Shown: positions 10,192 to 18,102, counted from the stretch's first letter. The stretch: 35,010 nt of DNA from Carboxylicivirga caseinilyticus (GCA_025499705.1 JAFMVE010000056.1:1-35010); one strand, 5' to 3'. Notes: generated from the letters alone by a model not told the origin. A program made the numbers and translations.

Positions 10192-11205
10192 TTAATATTT
10201 ACACTGCCAAACTCCATCAATTCTCTCTCCACAAATAAGGCAATACCCATCACTTCTTAACTTGCTCATCCTTATGACTCCATCACGATTTATTATTTCT
10301 GTTTTGCAATTTGGACAAAAGGTTGTTGTGACATTCTGCTTATGTACATTTCCTAAATAAACATATTTCATACCGACTTCCTCTGCTATTTGCCTGGCCT
10401 TCAAAAGAACCTCCAATGGCGTCCAATTTATATCAGGAAGTCGATATGTTGGAACAAAACGGCTAAAATGAAGGGGTACTTTTCCAAAACCTTCTTTCAC
10501 CAGCCACGAGCTCATCTTTTCAATCATCTTAATATCATCTGTCCATCCCGGTATAATTAAATTGGTTATTTCGAGCCAGGCTTCAGAATCATTAATTAAC
10601 TGCAATGTTTTTAACACAGGCTTAAGTGATCCTCCGTTTAATTTATGATATGTTTTATCATCAAAACTCTTTAAATCAATATTCGCTCCATCTAAATATG
10701 GCAACATTTTTTTCAAAGGTTTAGGATTAATATAACCAGATGAAACCAAGACATTTCTTATTCCGTGATACTTTGCATTTTTTGCTACATCCAACATAAA
10801 TTCATAATACACCACCGGATCAGTATAAGTATATGAAATACTCTCACAATTCGTATCCAATGCAATCTTGACAATTGATTCAGGTGCTAACTTCTGTGCA
10901 CTATATTCATCAACAGCATTTTGAGAAATTTGCCAGTTCTGACAATTCAAACAGGATAATACACAACCATTGGTACTAATCGAAAACGATTTACTCCCGG
11001 GTAAAAAATGATAAAGTGGTTTTTTCTCAATCGGATCAACATGCATTGCTGAAACCATGCCATAGGATAAAGAAAAAAGTTTACCTTCTAAATTTTGCCT
11101 TACCCGGCATAATCCAATTTGACCTTCTTCCAAAACACACGTATGCGGACACAAAACACATTTAACCTTATTCTGCATTGATATATAAAAGCCAGCTTCT
11201 TTCAT
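10192..11205 (-). CDS. amrS: AmmeMemoRadiSam system radical SAM enzyme
   Basis: The 337-residue protein carries the radical SAM [4Fe-4S] motif C-x3-C-x2-C at Cys81, Cys85 and Cys88 (GCVLSCLNC). It also has an N-terminal Cys cluster (Cys16, Cys19, Cys23, Cys33) and a C-terminal zinc-ribbon-like region (CPNC...CLICG...C). This layout is that of AmrS proteins, which occur with Memo and AMMECR1 proteins. The system's reaction has not been established to my knowledge. Its start codon overlaps the end of the upstream Memo-AMMECR1 gene by 4 bp, so the two are almost certainly translated together. It resembles pyruvate formate-lyase activating enzymes, but the neighbour identifies it. Confidence 0.88.
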   Translation of the reverse strand: MKEAGFYISMQNKVKCVLCPHTCVLEEGQIGLCRVRQNLEGKLFSLSYGMVSAMHVDPIEKKPLYHFLPGSKSFSISTNGCVLSCLNCQNWQISQNAVDEYSAQKLAPESIVKIALDTNCESISYTYTDPVVYYEFMLDVAKNAKYHGIRNVLVSSGYINPKPLKKMLPYLDGANIDLKSFDDKTYHKLNGGSLKPVLKTLQLINDSEAWLEITNLIIPGWTDDIKMIEKMSSWLVKEGFGKVPLHFSRFVPTYRLPDINWTPLEVLLKARQIAEEVGMKYVYLGNVHKQNVTTTFCPNCKTEIINRDGVIRMSKLRSDGYCLICGERIDGVWQCKY

Positions 11206-12629
11206 ATCTCCAACAAATCATCTTCAACCTCAGAAACAACAGTACACTCATAAACAAACAGCTCTGCGTTTTTTAATTCTTCATTTGTTAATCCAGCCTT
11301 ATTTTTGGCACAGTGAGAAACAAATTCATCCTTAGTCCATTCATTGCGAACAGCCACTGCAGGCAGGAAAGTTCCTGATTTAAATTCATGACGTACATAA
11401 ATACCGTGCTTTCCAATTTCTATTTCTTCAATTGAAGAAATTGGCTTTAATGGTCCCAGTACTGATATCTCAAGAGTAAGATCATTTAACTCTTCTCTAC
11501 GAAGCTCTTCAAATCTCGCATCCCTAATACCAGCATCAACAGCTAATCTTTGAACCAAATCTTTTAAAGGTTGATTTGGGCTAAATGTGCCGATACAACC
11601 TCGTAATTTGCCCAAAACATATACCGATACAAAGGCTCCTAGATATTCGTTTAATGGATAATCCGCAAGCTTCATTTCTTCTGCCACTAAATGAAAGTAT
11701 TTATACAATCCTTGCCGGGCATACAAGAACAACTGTTTACGCGCTTGCTTTGATAAATTAAACCCACTTTTTTCGATAATGACTATCGACTGATAACCTA
11801 CTACCCGCGAATGGTCTCTCATTAATTTATCTCCTGAATTTTGGTATAAAACAGGACGATAATTCAAACCTTTTTCAAACTTACTTAATGATTGAAATAA
11901 CAAAACTGCTGTCCAACCGCATAAATTAGTAACAAGACCCGGAACCGGTTCATGCTTTTGATCCAAGATAAATTTTCTTAAACAATTCGGAGAATTCTTC
12001 AAGATAGCCTCTGTTGTTTCCGAATCAACCCGACTTGCATCCTCGTAACCGGGATAATGCGAAAAATCTGTACTGATTACAAAAAGGTTATCATCACTAA
12101 ACAGGTATTGTAATTCATTTGCCACTTCTTCAATCACCCCTTTATCATCAGCTCCTACTATCATTGGAAGTATTTTAAATTTCTTATTTAACCTCCTTTG
12201 CAAAAAGGGCAATTGAACTTCCAAACAATGTTCCTTTTCATGTGCTTCAGGATGATAACTTAGATACTTACAATTTTTTATTAGTTGATTAGCCAATTCA
12301 AAATCAACATCGACCAATCCCAGTGGTGTTTCATAAGCCTTCTTTAAACAAACTGAAACACCTTTGAACCGATGATGATGACTTGATCCGATAAGAATTA
12401 TTCGCTTATACTTTGCATCCTGTCTAATTTGCACAAAAGCACTGGCAGCAACTTCTCCAGAATATACATAACCGGCATGAGGAACAATCACAGCTCTTAA
12501 TACTTCATCATGAATCAATACATTTTCTGCCTCCTGTAACAAAGAATCAACCGAATTACGCAATTCCACTGCATTATCACTATAAAACATTCCACTAACA
12601 GAAGCCCTTCTAATATGAATCTTTTCCAT
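11202..12629 (-). CDS. Memo-AMMECR1 fusion (AmmeMemoRadiSam proteins B and A in one chain)
   Basis: Residues 1 to about 285 form a Memo domain related to class III extradiol dioxygenases. The candidate metal-site residues are His51 (PHAGYVYSG), His84-His86 (GSSHHHRF), Asp188/His191 (STDFSHY) and Cys237 (NLCGW). Residues from about 293 to 475 form an AMMECR1 domain with its hallmark LRGCIG at 342-347. Human MEMO1 and AMMECR1 are separate proteins, while here both are one polypeptide that overlaps the radical SAM partner by 4 bp. The three activities are therefore likely made in fixed ratio and work on one substrate, which is unknown. The chain length equals the sum of the two domains, with no truncation. 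Confidence 0.88.
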   Translation of the reverse strand: MEKIHIRRASVSGMFYSDNAVELRNSVDSLLQEAENVLIHDEVLRAVIVPHAGYVYSGEVAASAFVQIRQDAKYKRIILIGSSHHHRFKGVSVCLKKAYETPLGLVDVDFELANQLIKNCKYLSYHPEAHEKEHCLEVQLPFLQRRLNKKFKILPMIVGADDKGVIEEVANELQYLFSDDNLFVISTDFSHYPGYEDASRVDSETTEAILKNSPNCLRKFILDQKHEPVPGLVTNLCGWTAVLLFQSLSKFEKGLNYRPVLYQNSGDKLMRDHSRVVGYQSIVIIEKSGFNLSKQARKQLFLYARQGLYKYFHLVAEEMKLADYPLNEYLGAFVSVYVLGKLRGCIGTFSPNQPLKDLVQRLAVDAGIRDARFEELRREELNDLTLEISVLGPLKPISSIEEIEIGKHGIYVRHEFKSGTFLPAVAVRNEWTKDEFVSHCAKNKAGLTNEELKNAELFVYECTVVSEVEDDLLEI

Positions 12630-12789
12630 AATAATGCTGACCTATCTTTATAAAGTTACGAAGAAAATTCACCAAATAAGATTTTTTAACATCCCACAAA
12701 GTTATCCTGAATTCCAACCTGATAAGAGCAGATCAAATGACACAACAGAATCTCAACAATAAAATCAAGTTCTTTTTTTTGCAACAGAA

Positions 12790-12820
12790 TTTGGAATAAA
12801 AAGAAAAGGATGTATCTTTG
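12790..12820 (+). promoter_or_regulatory. promoter of the tRNA-Lys cluster
   Basis: TTTG at 12790-12793, a 19-nt spacer and TATCTTTG at 12813-12820 match the Bacteroidota primary-sigma consensus TTTG-N19-TAnnTTTG exactly. The first tRNA begins 23 nt downstream. Confidence 0.75.
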
Positions 12821-12843
12821 CACCGCAATTGAGAAAAACGGAT

Positions 12844-12916
12844 GATTCAGTAGCTCAGCTGGTAGAGCACATCCCTTTTAAGGATGGGGTCCTGGGTTCG
12901 AACCCCAGCTGAATCA
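12844..12916 (+). tRNA. tRNA-Lys (anticodon UUU), copy 1
   Basis: A 73-nt cloverleaf. The acceptor stem GATTCAG pairs with CTGAATC, discriminator base A follows, and CCA is not encoded. The D arm is AGCTCAGCTGGTAGAGC and the anticodon arm is CATCC-CTTTTAA-GGATG with TTT in the centre. The T arm contains GGTTCGAACC. It is the first of three tandem copies. Confidence 0.95.
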
Positions 12917-12929
12917 CTAAACAAACAAG

Positions 12930-12963
12930 AGGCGATTAAGATAACTTTTTTAGTCGCTTTTTT
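12930..12963 (+). terminator. terminator after tRNA-Lys copy 1
   Basis: GCGATTA (12932-12938) pairs with TAGTCGC (12951-12957) with one G-T pair, followed by a run of six T. Confidence 0.6.
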
Positions 12964-12972
12964 ATCAGCGTT

Positions 12973-13045
12973 GATTCAGTAGCTCAGCTGGTAGAGCACA
13001 TCCCTTTTAAGGATGGGGTCCTGGGTTCGAACCCCAGCTGAATCA
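12973..13045 (+). tRNA. tRNA-Lys (anticodon UUU), copy 2
   Basis: Identical over 73 nt to copy 1, 129 bp downstream of it. The flanking spacer is also similar, so the whole unit of tRNA plus terminator has been duplicated. Confidence 0.95.
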
Positions 13046-13058
13046 CAAAAAACAAGAG

Positions 13059-13089
13059 GCGATTAAACACAGTTTTAGTCGCTTTTTTT
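13059..13089 (+). terminator. terminator after tRNA-Lys copy 2
   Basis: A 9-bp stem (13059-13067 with 13074-13082) is followed by seven T. It is homologous to the hairpin after copy 1. Confidence 0.6.
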
Positions 13090-13098
13090 ATCAGTGTT

Positions 13099-13171
13099 GA
13101 CTCAGTAGCTCAGCCGGTAGAGCACATCCCTTTTAAGGATGGGGTCCTGGGTTCGAACCCCAGCTGAGTCA
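13099..13171 (+). tRNA. tRNA-Lys (anticodon UUU), copy 3, diverged
   Basis: The same cloverleaf as copies 1 and 2 except for a compensatory acceptor pair (GACTCAG with CTGAGTC instead of GATTCAG with CTGAATC) and one D-loop change (CAGCCGG). The anticodon TTT is unchanged and all stems still pair, so it should be functional. Confidence 0.94.
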
Positions 13172-13173
13172 CA

Positions 13174-13214
13174 AAAAGAAGAGATTATTCAATTTGAATA
13201 ATCTCTTCTTTTGT
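13174..13214. terminator. strong bidirectional terminator between the tRNAs and the cytochrome operon
   Basis: Perfect 19-nt arms (13174-13192 and 13194-13212) read as an A-rich stem with T-runs on both strands. It can end the tRNA transcript on the plus strand and the multiheme cytochrome transcript on the minus strand. Confidence 0.8.
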
Positions 13215-13233
13215 TTCTATGATAACTTAAACT

Positions 13234-15552
13234 CTACCTTCCCTCCAATTGCTGAATCACCTGATTCAGATCCTGCGAAGCTTCAGGATAACTATTCAGC
13301 ATACCTCTAGCAAAGGCTAGTGCTTTTTGTTGCATACCATTATTCAAATAAAACTGTAATAAACCAGCATTACTGTTATAATCTTTCATCAGATTAATTT
13401 CCTTTTTCAGATAAACTTCAGCCTTCTCCTTATCGCCCATAAAATCATACATCATTGCAATATTATGCGCCACTCTTGGACGACTTTCATCCAGCTTATA
13501 TGATTTCTCCAACATTTGCAGCGACTCATTATATTTCTTTATCTCAGAAAGTAACAAACCATACGAATAAATTGCATTTGCATCATCAGGCTCATTCTTA
13601 AGATAATCATCAAAAAGCTTTACTGCTTTATCATTTTCCCCCTGGCGATTATAGGCATGCGCAAGATTAAGTTTCACAAAATGCAACTCTTGGTCTTGTT
13701 TTAAAGTTTTCAAATACCACTCAACAGCCAGTTCCGTTTTACCCAGATTATAATAAAAGTTACCTAAATTGAATTTTCCGGTTGGAAAATCAGCATTATA
13801 AATCAATACTTGCTCGTATTCATCCAATGCTTTTTGATAACTCTTCTTATAGCTATCCGGTATATTACTCTCTCCTGCAGCTAAAAGAATACGGGCCGCT
13901 TCAGTTCGAACCGCCTTTGTTTCATCATTCAGCATGGGTAACATCATTTTAATATCTTCCTCAGACTGCACTGTTATTGCCCTAAGAGCAGCCAATCTTA
14001 TTGTAGGATCTAAATGATGAATGTAATTATTTACCTGTGGCTTTAGTGAATCCTGAAAATATGTTCCCAAATGTTGAATTGCAAGTGCACGTATACTCAT
14101 CGGATACAATTCATCTGCAGCTATAATATTCAAGTGGCTGATAGCTGAAGTATCTTCATTACGTGCTTCACTAAAAGCTTCCGCAAAATGATATCGCCGA
14201 CTTTCCCCAAACCATTTCTTAATATTGTTTTCCGACCATTGAGCACTTTTATCTGTATGACATTGATTACAGGCATTTGGCACACCATATTTCATGGTCA
14301 GATCAGGCCGGGGAATCCGAAAACTATGATCGCGACGATAATCCACTCCCATATAATGACGCCCATGCATATGACAATTAATACACAATGCTCCAGAACC
14401 AACTTCCATTTTAATTCCTGATTCAGAAATCAGCGACTCACCTTTCATTCCTTCCGATTTATGAAAATGATGTTCTGGCGTATCATAAATATCAGGAACA
14501 TGGCATTGAGCACATAGCTTATTATATTGCTTCCCCTGATTACCAAACAACAATTTACCACTGTGTACATTATGACAATCATTACATTGCACTTCTTTCA
14601 TATGCATTTTACTTTGCATAAACGAAGCATAAACATAATCTTCATCCAGAATTTGCCCATCGATATACCACGTTGGATCTTCCGGCAAATTTGGTACCAC
14701 ATGGTCATATATATTTTTCGAATGATGATCAAAATCCTGCAACGAAGCCCGTCGACTGTGACAACGAACACAATTATTTACATACTCAGTATGATCTATC
14801 CCACTTGTTTTTACAACCAGACCATAATTATCGATATCTTCCTGAGCATATTCAGGCAAAGAGGCCCATTCAAGATGTTTTGAAGCCGGACCATGACATG
14901 CCTCACAACTCACATTAATCTCCGACCATGTCGTATTGTACGTATCCGTTTTATGATCGTATCCTTTCTGTAAATTAGTTGAATGACAATCTGCACACAT
15001 ACTATTCCAGTTCTGCGCCTGATTCGTCCAATGTAACCAGTCATCATTCTTTATTTGCTGACCGGTATAGATATAATCTGCCATATGATACCAGCGACTA
15101 CTGTCGCAATCCCAGGTAAGAGCGAGTGTCTGCAATCGCCGACCAGGAAATTCAACCAAATATTGTTGCAATGGATAATTCCCAAATACATACTTAACTT
15201 CAAAATCCTGCATTGTGCCATCTGCACCATCTGTATTAACCATAAATCGGCCATCCCTTTTAAAGAATCGATGATTCATGCCCTGAGCCTCAATAACAAC
15301 ATCATTAAAGTCACCTAAAACTGACGAATCAGTAGCATCATCCATAGCCTTGTTATGATGTGATTGCAACCAATCATTATATTCAGCCTGATGGCATTCA
15401 ACACAAGTTTCAACACCGGTATATTCAGCCTGAGCTGTTTTAATCACCTCTTTTCCAGCATAGGTTTTTATCAACAAATAAACCGGCAACAGCAATAAAA
15501 CTACAATGCCCAATATTCGAATAATCTTACTATATTTTAAAATATCAGTCAT
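13234..15552 (-). CDS. membrane-anchored octaheme cytochrome c with HEAT and TPR repeats
   Basis: The 772-residue protein has one N-terminal membrane helix (about residues 9-29), then eight CxxCH haem c sites at residues 50, 186, 216, 261, 323, 347, 390 and 428. HEAT-like helices follow (about 470-560, for example DPTIRLAALRAI), then five or so TPRs (about 575-765, for example FNLGNFYYNLGKTELAVEWY). The haem part resembles the multihaem C554-type cytochromes often annotated as TPR cytochromes. It sits in the periplasm on a membrane anchor. Its ATG lies immediately after the stop of the Rieske gene, and it is last in the cytochrome b-Rieske operon, the place where cytochrome c1 is expected. 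I infer that it takes electrons from the Rieske centre. The partner held by the TPRs, and the terminal acceptor, cannot be seen here. Confidence 0.85.
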   Translation of the reverse strand: MTDILKYSKIIRILGIVVLLLLPVYLLIKTYAGKEVIKTAQAEYTGVETCVECHQAEYNDWLQSHHNKAMDDATDSSVLGDFNDVVIEAQGMNHRFFKRDGRFMVNTDGADGTMQDFEVKYVFGNYPLQQYLVEFPGRRLQTLALTWDCDSSRWYHMADYIYTGQQIKNDDWLHWTNQAQNWNSMCADCHSTNLQKGYDHKTDTYNTTWSEINVSCEACHGPASKHLEWASLPEYAQEDIDNYGLVVKTSGIDHTEYVNNCVRCHSRRASLQDFDHHSKNIYDHVVPNLPEDPTWYIDGQILDEDYVYASFMQSKMHMKEVQCNDCHNVHSGKLLFGNQGKQYNKLCAQCHVPDIYDTPEHHFHKSEGMKGESLISESGIKMEVGSGALCINCHMHGRHYMGVDYRRDHSFRIPRPDLTMKYGVPNACNQCHTDKSAQWSENNIKKWFGESRRYHFAEAFSEARNEDTSAISHLNIIAADELYPMSIRALAIQHLGTYFQDSLKPQVNNYIHHLDPTIRLAALRAITVQSEEDIKMMLPMLNDETKAVRTEAARILLAAGESNIPDSYKKSYQKALDEYEQVLIYNADFPTGKFNLGNFYYNLGKTELAVEWYLKTLKQDQELHFVKLNLAHAYNRQGENDKAVKLFDDYLKNEPDDANAIYSYGLLLSEIKKYNESLQMLEKSYKLDESRPRVAHNIAMMYDFMGDKEKAEVYLKKEINLMKDYNSNAGLLQFYLNNGMQQKALAFARGMLNSYPEASQDLNQVIQQLEGR

Positions 15553-16020
15553 CTATACATAGGTTACTTGTGAATTTTCATATTTATTTCTCCTTAAAGG
15601 ACTATTAACATCAACCATTACCTTGTCGTCCTGAATTGTAATGGGATAGATATCCAACGCCCTGGTTGCCGGAGGAGATAATACCTCGCCATATTTATTA
15701 AAAGAAGACGCATGGCACGGACAAACAAATCGATCTTTATTTTGATTAAACTGAATAGCGCATCCCAGATGAGTACAATGAATCGAGATAGCTAAGAGGC
15801 CACCATCTTCCAAACGCGACAAATAAAAATGAGCAGCCCCAAATGGATATACTTTACCTTTTTCGAAAAAATTGATATTCCCGGCATCAAACCAACCATC
15901 CGAAACTTTTTTGGCTTTTTTCTTACGCAAAAGTCCCGTAAAAACATAAATTATTTCAAGTGATAAAAGCGCATAAACAGCTCTTTTAATAAATGTTCGT
16001 CGGTTTAATTTAAACTTCAT
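15553..16020 (-). CDS. Rieske [2Fe-2S] protein of a cytochrome bc-type complex
   Basis: A 155-residue protein with a twin-arginine-like start (NRRTFIKRA, residues 6-14) and one membrane anchor (about 14-31). The Rieske fold has both cluster boxes: CTHLGC at 82-87 and CPCHASSF at 100-107. Cluster ligands are Cys82, His84, Cys100 and His103, with Cys87 and Cys102 placed for the stabilising disulfide. It is the middle gene of the operon, 18 nt after cytochrome b and directly abutting the octaheme cytochrome. Quinol oxidation on the outer face of the inner membrane is the expected role. Confidence 0.92.
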   Translation of the reverse strand: MKFKLNRRTFIKRAVYALLSLEIIYVFTGLLRKKKAKKVSDGWFDAGNINFFEKGKVYPFGAAHFYLSRLEDGGLLAISIHCTHLGCAIQFNQNKDRFVCPCHASSFNKYGEVLSPPATRALDIYPITIQDDKVMVDVNSPLRRNKYENSQVTYV

Positions 16021-16038
16021 TAATTGTATTCTTAAAAA

Positions 16039-17313
16039 TTAAGCAAACAAATGCATTCCTTCTCCCCTAAATAAGCTTCCTACAATGGTCATTACAACAT
16101 AAGCGACAATAATGATTGTAAACATTGCCATCATCAGATCAATTTTGGAAGCATTGTATTTCGATTTTAAAAAATACAGAAATGCTGCAGCAGGAACCAA
16201 ATATAAAAGCAATAGCAATAAGCCTGTACTAATCAGCAAGGGAACCTGTGGCATCCAGTTGCGTAAATCCAGAAAGAATTCGCTTGAAAGGATCACAAGT
16301 AAAGTAAGCACCAATGCATAAACAACTGAGATAATAGTCAGCTTCTTACCTTTATTAGAATTAAACCAAACCCCAACATTTAAATCTGTATATTTTACAA
16401 AAGGAATATAAACCAGAAAAACAGTTACTAACAAGGGAATTATAAATATTCCAAAACCGGGATGAATATGCAGTAGCAATTCCTGAAACCCCATAAAATA
16501 CCAGGGCGCCTTACTCGGATTAGGACTAATTAACGGATCAGCTTTTCCTTGAAGTGGAGCATTTATAATCATGGACAGTATAAACAAAACAATTATAACA
16601 ATCAGAGCTACCAAAATCTCCTTAAATACCAAATTTGGATAAGTGGGCACCAGGACTTTTTCATCACTATTCTGAACAGTAACTCCTTTAGATTTGCGCA
16701 CCAGCCAAAAGTGAACAGACATAAGAAAAACCATCAGTAATGGTAACAACCCAGTGTGAAAATGATAGAATCGAAGCAATGTTATTTCAGTAACTTCATC
16801 ACCCCCTCTAACCATGTCGGCTATTGCATCTCCCACAAAAGGAATATAGCTTAACATGTTGGTCATAATGGTAACTGCCCAAAATGATAACTGATCCCAT
16901 GGCAACAAGTAACCCGTGAAATTTGAAAATACAACCAGAAACATTATTAACAGACCGTAAATCCAATTTTTCCGGCGTTCGTGATAAATGGATTGAGTAT
17001 AAAACACTCTTAATACATGTAGAAACGAAACCAGCACTAGAGCCATACCACTCCAATAATGAAGATTCCTTAACAATTGGCCAAACAAAACCTGATTCTC
17101 CAACTCGATAATGGAATCATATGCACCCTTAACAGAAGGGACATATGCAAAACGCAGTAACATTCCTGAAATAAATAGCATAACAAATAACAAAGCAGCT
17201 ATACCTCCCAAACCAAATGTTCGTGTAAACTTAATTGATTGCGCATCTACCTTATTAGGATGTAAATGCAAAAGTAATTTTGTTATGGCCTTTGAATGTC
17301 CGGCTGTATTCAT
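16039..17313 (-). CDS. cytochrome b of a Rieske/cytochrome b complex (b6 and subunit IV parts fused)
   Basis: A 424-residue membrane protein with about eight to nine helices. Bis-histidine haem ligands are His85 and His99 in one helix (13 residues between) and His186 and His201 in the other (14 between, the b6 spacing). The C-terminal half corresponds to subunit IV of b6f complexes and carries the quinol-site segment APWYFMGFQELL (about 269-280), where the PEWY glutamate is replaced by Pro. That form resembles menaquinol-oxidising complexes of Gram-positive bacteria. It is the first gene of the operon, followed by Rieske and octaheme cytochrome c. Menaquinol is the likely electron donor, by inference from the phylum. 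Confidence 0.9.
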   Translation of the reverse strand: MNTAGHSKAITKLLLHLHPNKVDAQSIKFTRTFGLGGIAALLFVMLFISGMLLRFAYVPSVKGAYDSIIELENQVLFGQLLRNLHYWSGMALVLVSFLHVLRVFYTQSIYHERRKNWIYGLLIMFLVVFSNFTGYLLPWDQLSFWAVTIMTNMLSYIPFVGDAIADMVRGGDEVTEITLLRFYHFHTGLLPLLMVFLMSVHFWLVRKSKGVTVQNSDEKVLVPTYPNLVFKEILVALIVIIVLFILSMIINAPLQGKADPLISPNPSKAPWYFMGFQELLLHIHPGFGIFIIPLLVTVFLVYIPFVKYTDLNVGVWFNSNKGKKLTIISVVYALVLTLLVILSSEFFLDLRNWMPQVPLLISTGLLLLLLYLVPAAAFLYFLKSKYNASKIDLMMAMFTIIIVAYVVMTIVGSLFRGEGMHLFA

Positions 17314-17369
17314 TATAAAACTTGTGTTAGGTTGCAGCTTAAAGTAAGATACTATTAATCATTTCCACT

Positions 17370-17400
17370 CAAAAGTAACCATTTTCATCATATTTGAAAT
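17370..17400 (-). promoter_or_regulatory. possible promoter of the cytochrome b operon
   Basis: On the minus strand 17377-17370 reads TACTTTTG, a perfect -7 box, about 57 nt before the cytochrome b start. Only a TTTC is found at the -33 position, so confidence is limited. Confidence 0.35.
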
Positions 17401-17799
17401 TGATTTAATTATTGACTGCCTATTTTATAGAATCACCTAAAATCTTACAATAAATGCTTCCTTCTTTTTATTTTTTTGCTTCTCTCCTTTATCATTTTGC
17501 TTTATTCTATCTCTCAATATCATTTTATCAAAAAGAATCCGATTCAGGAATTCAAATTATAACTAATCATTTCACATTTATATCAAATATCAATCAATAC
17601 CGCCATAATTAACTAAAAACCTTGATATTTTAATTAAACAGGAGAACAAGACCCCGTTTAAATTAAAAATTCAAAACAAAAAACACTTTAATATTTATCA
17701 CCCCCCCCTATTTTTATACTTGCTCTTTGATATTTATTGGTATTTTTTCTTACCACCCCCTTTAATTTTAATGTTTTTATATTTTTTAACATATTTTTG
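17401..17799. other. non-coding region before the tandem small RNAs, nothing firm recognised
   Basis: About 400 bp of very AT-rich DNA with no open frame of note. It contains a run of eight C at 17701-17708 and another C-run near 17755. No hairpin terminator or RNA gene was found in it. Confidence 0.5.
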
Positions 17800-17830
17800 T
17801 TTGTACAATTCAAAATAACCCCCATCTTTG
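17800..17830 (+). promoter_or_regulatory. promoter of small RNA copy 1
   Basis: TTTG at 17800-17803, a 19-nt spacer, then CATCTTTG at 17823-17830 (TAnnTTTG with one mismatch). Spacing equals that of the tRNA-Lys promoter in this window. Confidence 0.55.
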
Positions 17831-17833
17831 TAA

Positions 17834-17914
17834 TGGATTTTTTCATAAAACTTGGATTTAGTTAGCTGATTTAAGGGTAGGGACAGGTAAACGTATCTGT
17901 CCTACTTTTTTTTT
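17834..17914 (+). ncRNA. candidate small RNA, tandem copy 1
   Basis: About 80 nt beginning just after the -7 box and ending at a T-run. A weak 5' hairpin pairs CTTGGATT with GATTTAAG (17851-17874, 8 bp with three G-T pairs, loop TAGTTAGCT). A strong 3' hairpin pairs GGACAGGTA with TATCTGTCC around an AACG loop (17881-17902), followed by nine T. There is no start codon with an open frame. Copy 2 lies 173 bp downstream with only about four substitutions between positions 17827 and 17904. I do not recognise the family. It could be a trans-acting regulator, or less likely a leader left without a gene. Confidence 0.6.
17881..17914 (+). terminator. intrinsic terminator of small RNA copy 1
   Basis: A 9-bp stem with one G-T pair, AACG loop and a run of nine T. 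Confidence 0.75.
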
Positions 17915-18007
17915 AAAATCAAAACTCAATTCTGGTTTAACAAATAATTAGTCTGTTGTTAACTTACACATAACACGACAATTAAAAAATCCCACCAAAT
18001 TTGCATT

Positions 18008-18084
18008 GGATTTTTTCATATAACTTGGATTTAGTTAGCTGATTTAAGGGTAAGGACAGGTAAACGTATCTGTCCTCTTTTTTT
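18008..18084 (+). ncRNA. candidate small RNA, tandem copy 2
   Basis: This is the second copy of the unit at 17834-17914, with the same 5' hairpin segment (18024-18047) and the same terminator stem and loop. The few differences fall in the 5' end and beside the terminator stem. Similarity also extends about 20 nt upstream of the -7 box, which here reads CAAATTTG (17996-18003). The TTTG -33 element of copy 1 is not kept, so the two copies may be expressed differently. Confidence 0.55.
18054..18084 (+). terminator. intrinsic terminator of small RNA copy 2
   Basis: GGACAGGTA and TATCTGTCC pair around AACG (18054-18075), followed by seven T from 18078. Confidence 0.75.
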
Positions 18085-18102
18085 GTCCAATTTTTAGTGA
18101 AT

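Noticed and set aside
12844-13171. The tRNA cluster as an integrated-element attachment site
   Set aside because: No integrase gene or truncated tRNA copy follows, and the three tRNAs are complete.
14188-17347. Antisense frames of 62-118 codons across the cytochrome operon
   Set aside because: They are reverse-strand images of membrane and haem-binding coding sequence, with compositions to match.
17701-17708. Run of eight C as a phase-variation tract
   Set aside because: It lies in non-coding DNA about 390 bp upstream of the nearest coding start and not within a promoter spacer that I can define.
17701-17760. Possible third, degenerate copy of the small RNA promoter and 5' end (TTTG...GGTATTTTTTCTTACC)
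   Set aside because: The similarity is limited to a short T-rich stretch, needs a gap and lacks the hairpin and terminator, so it is probably chance in AT-rich DNA.
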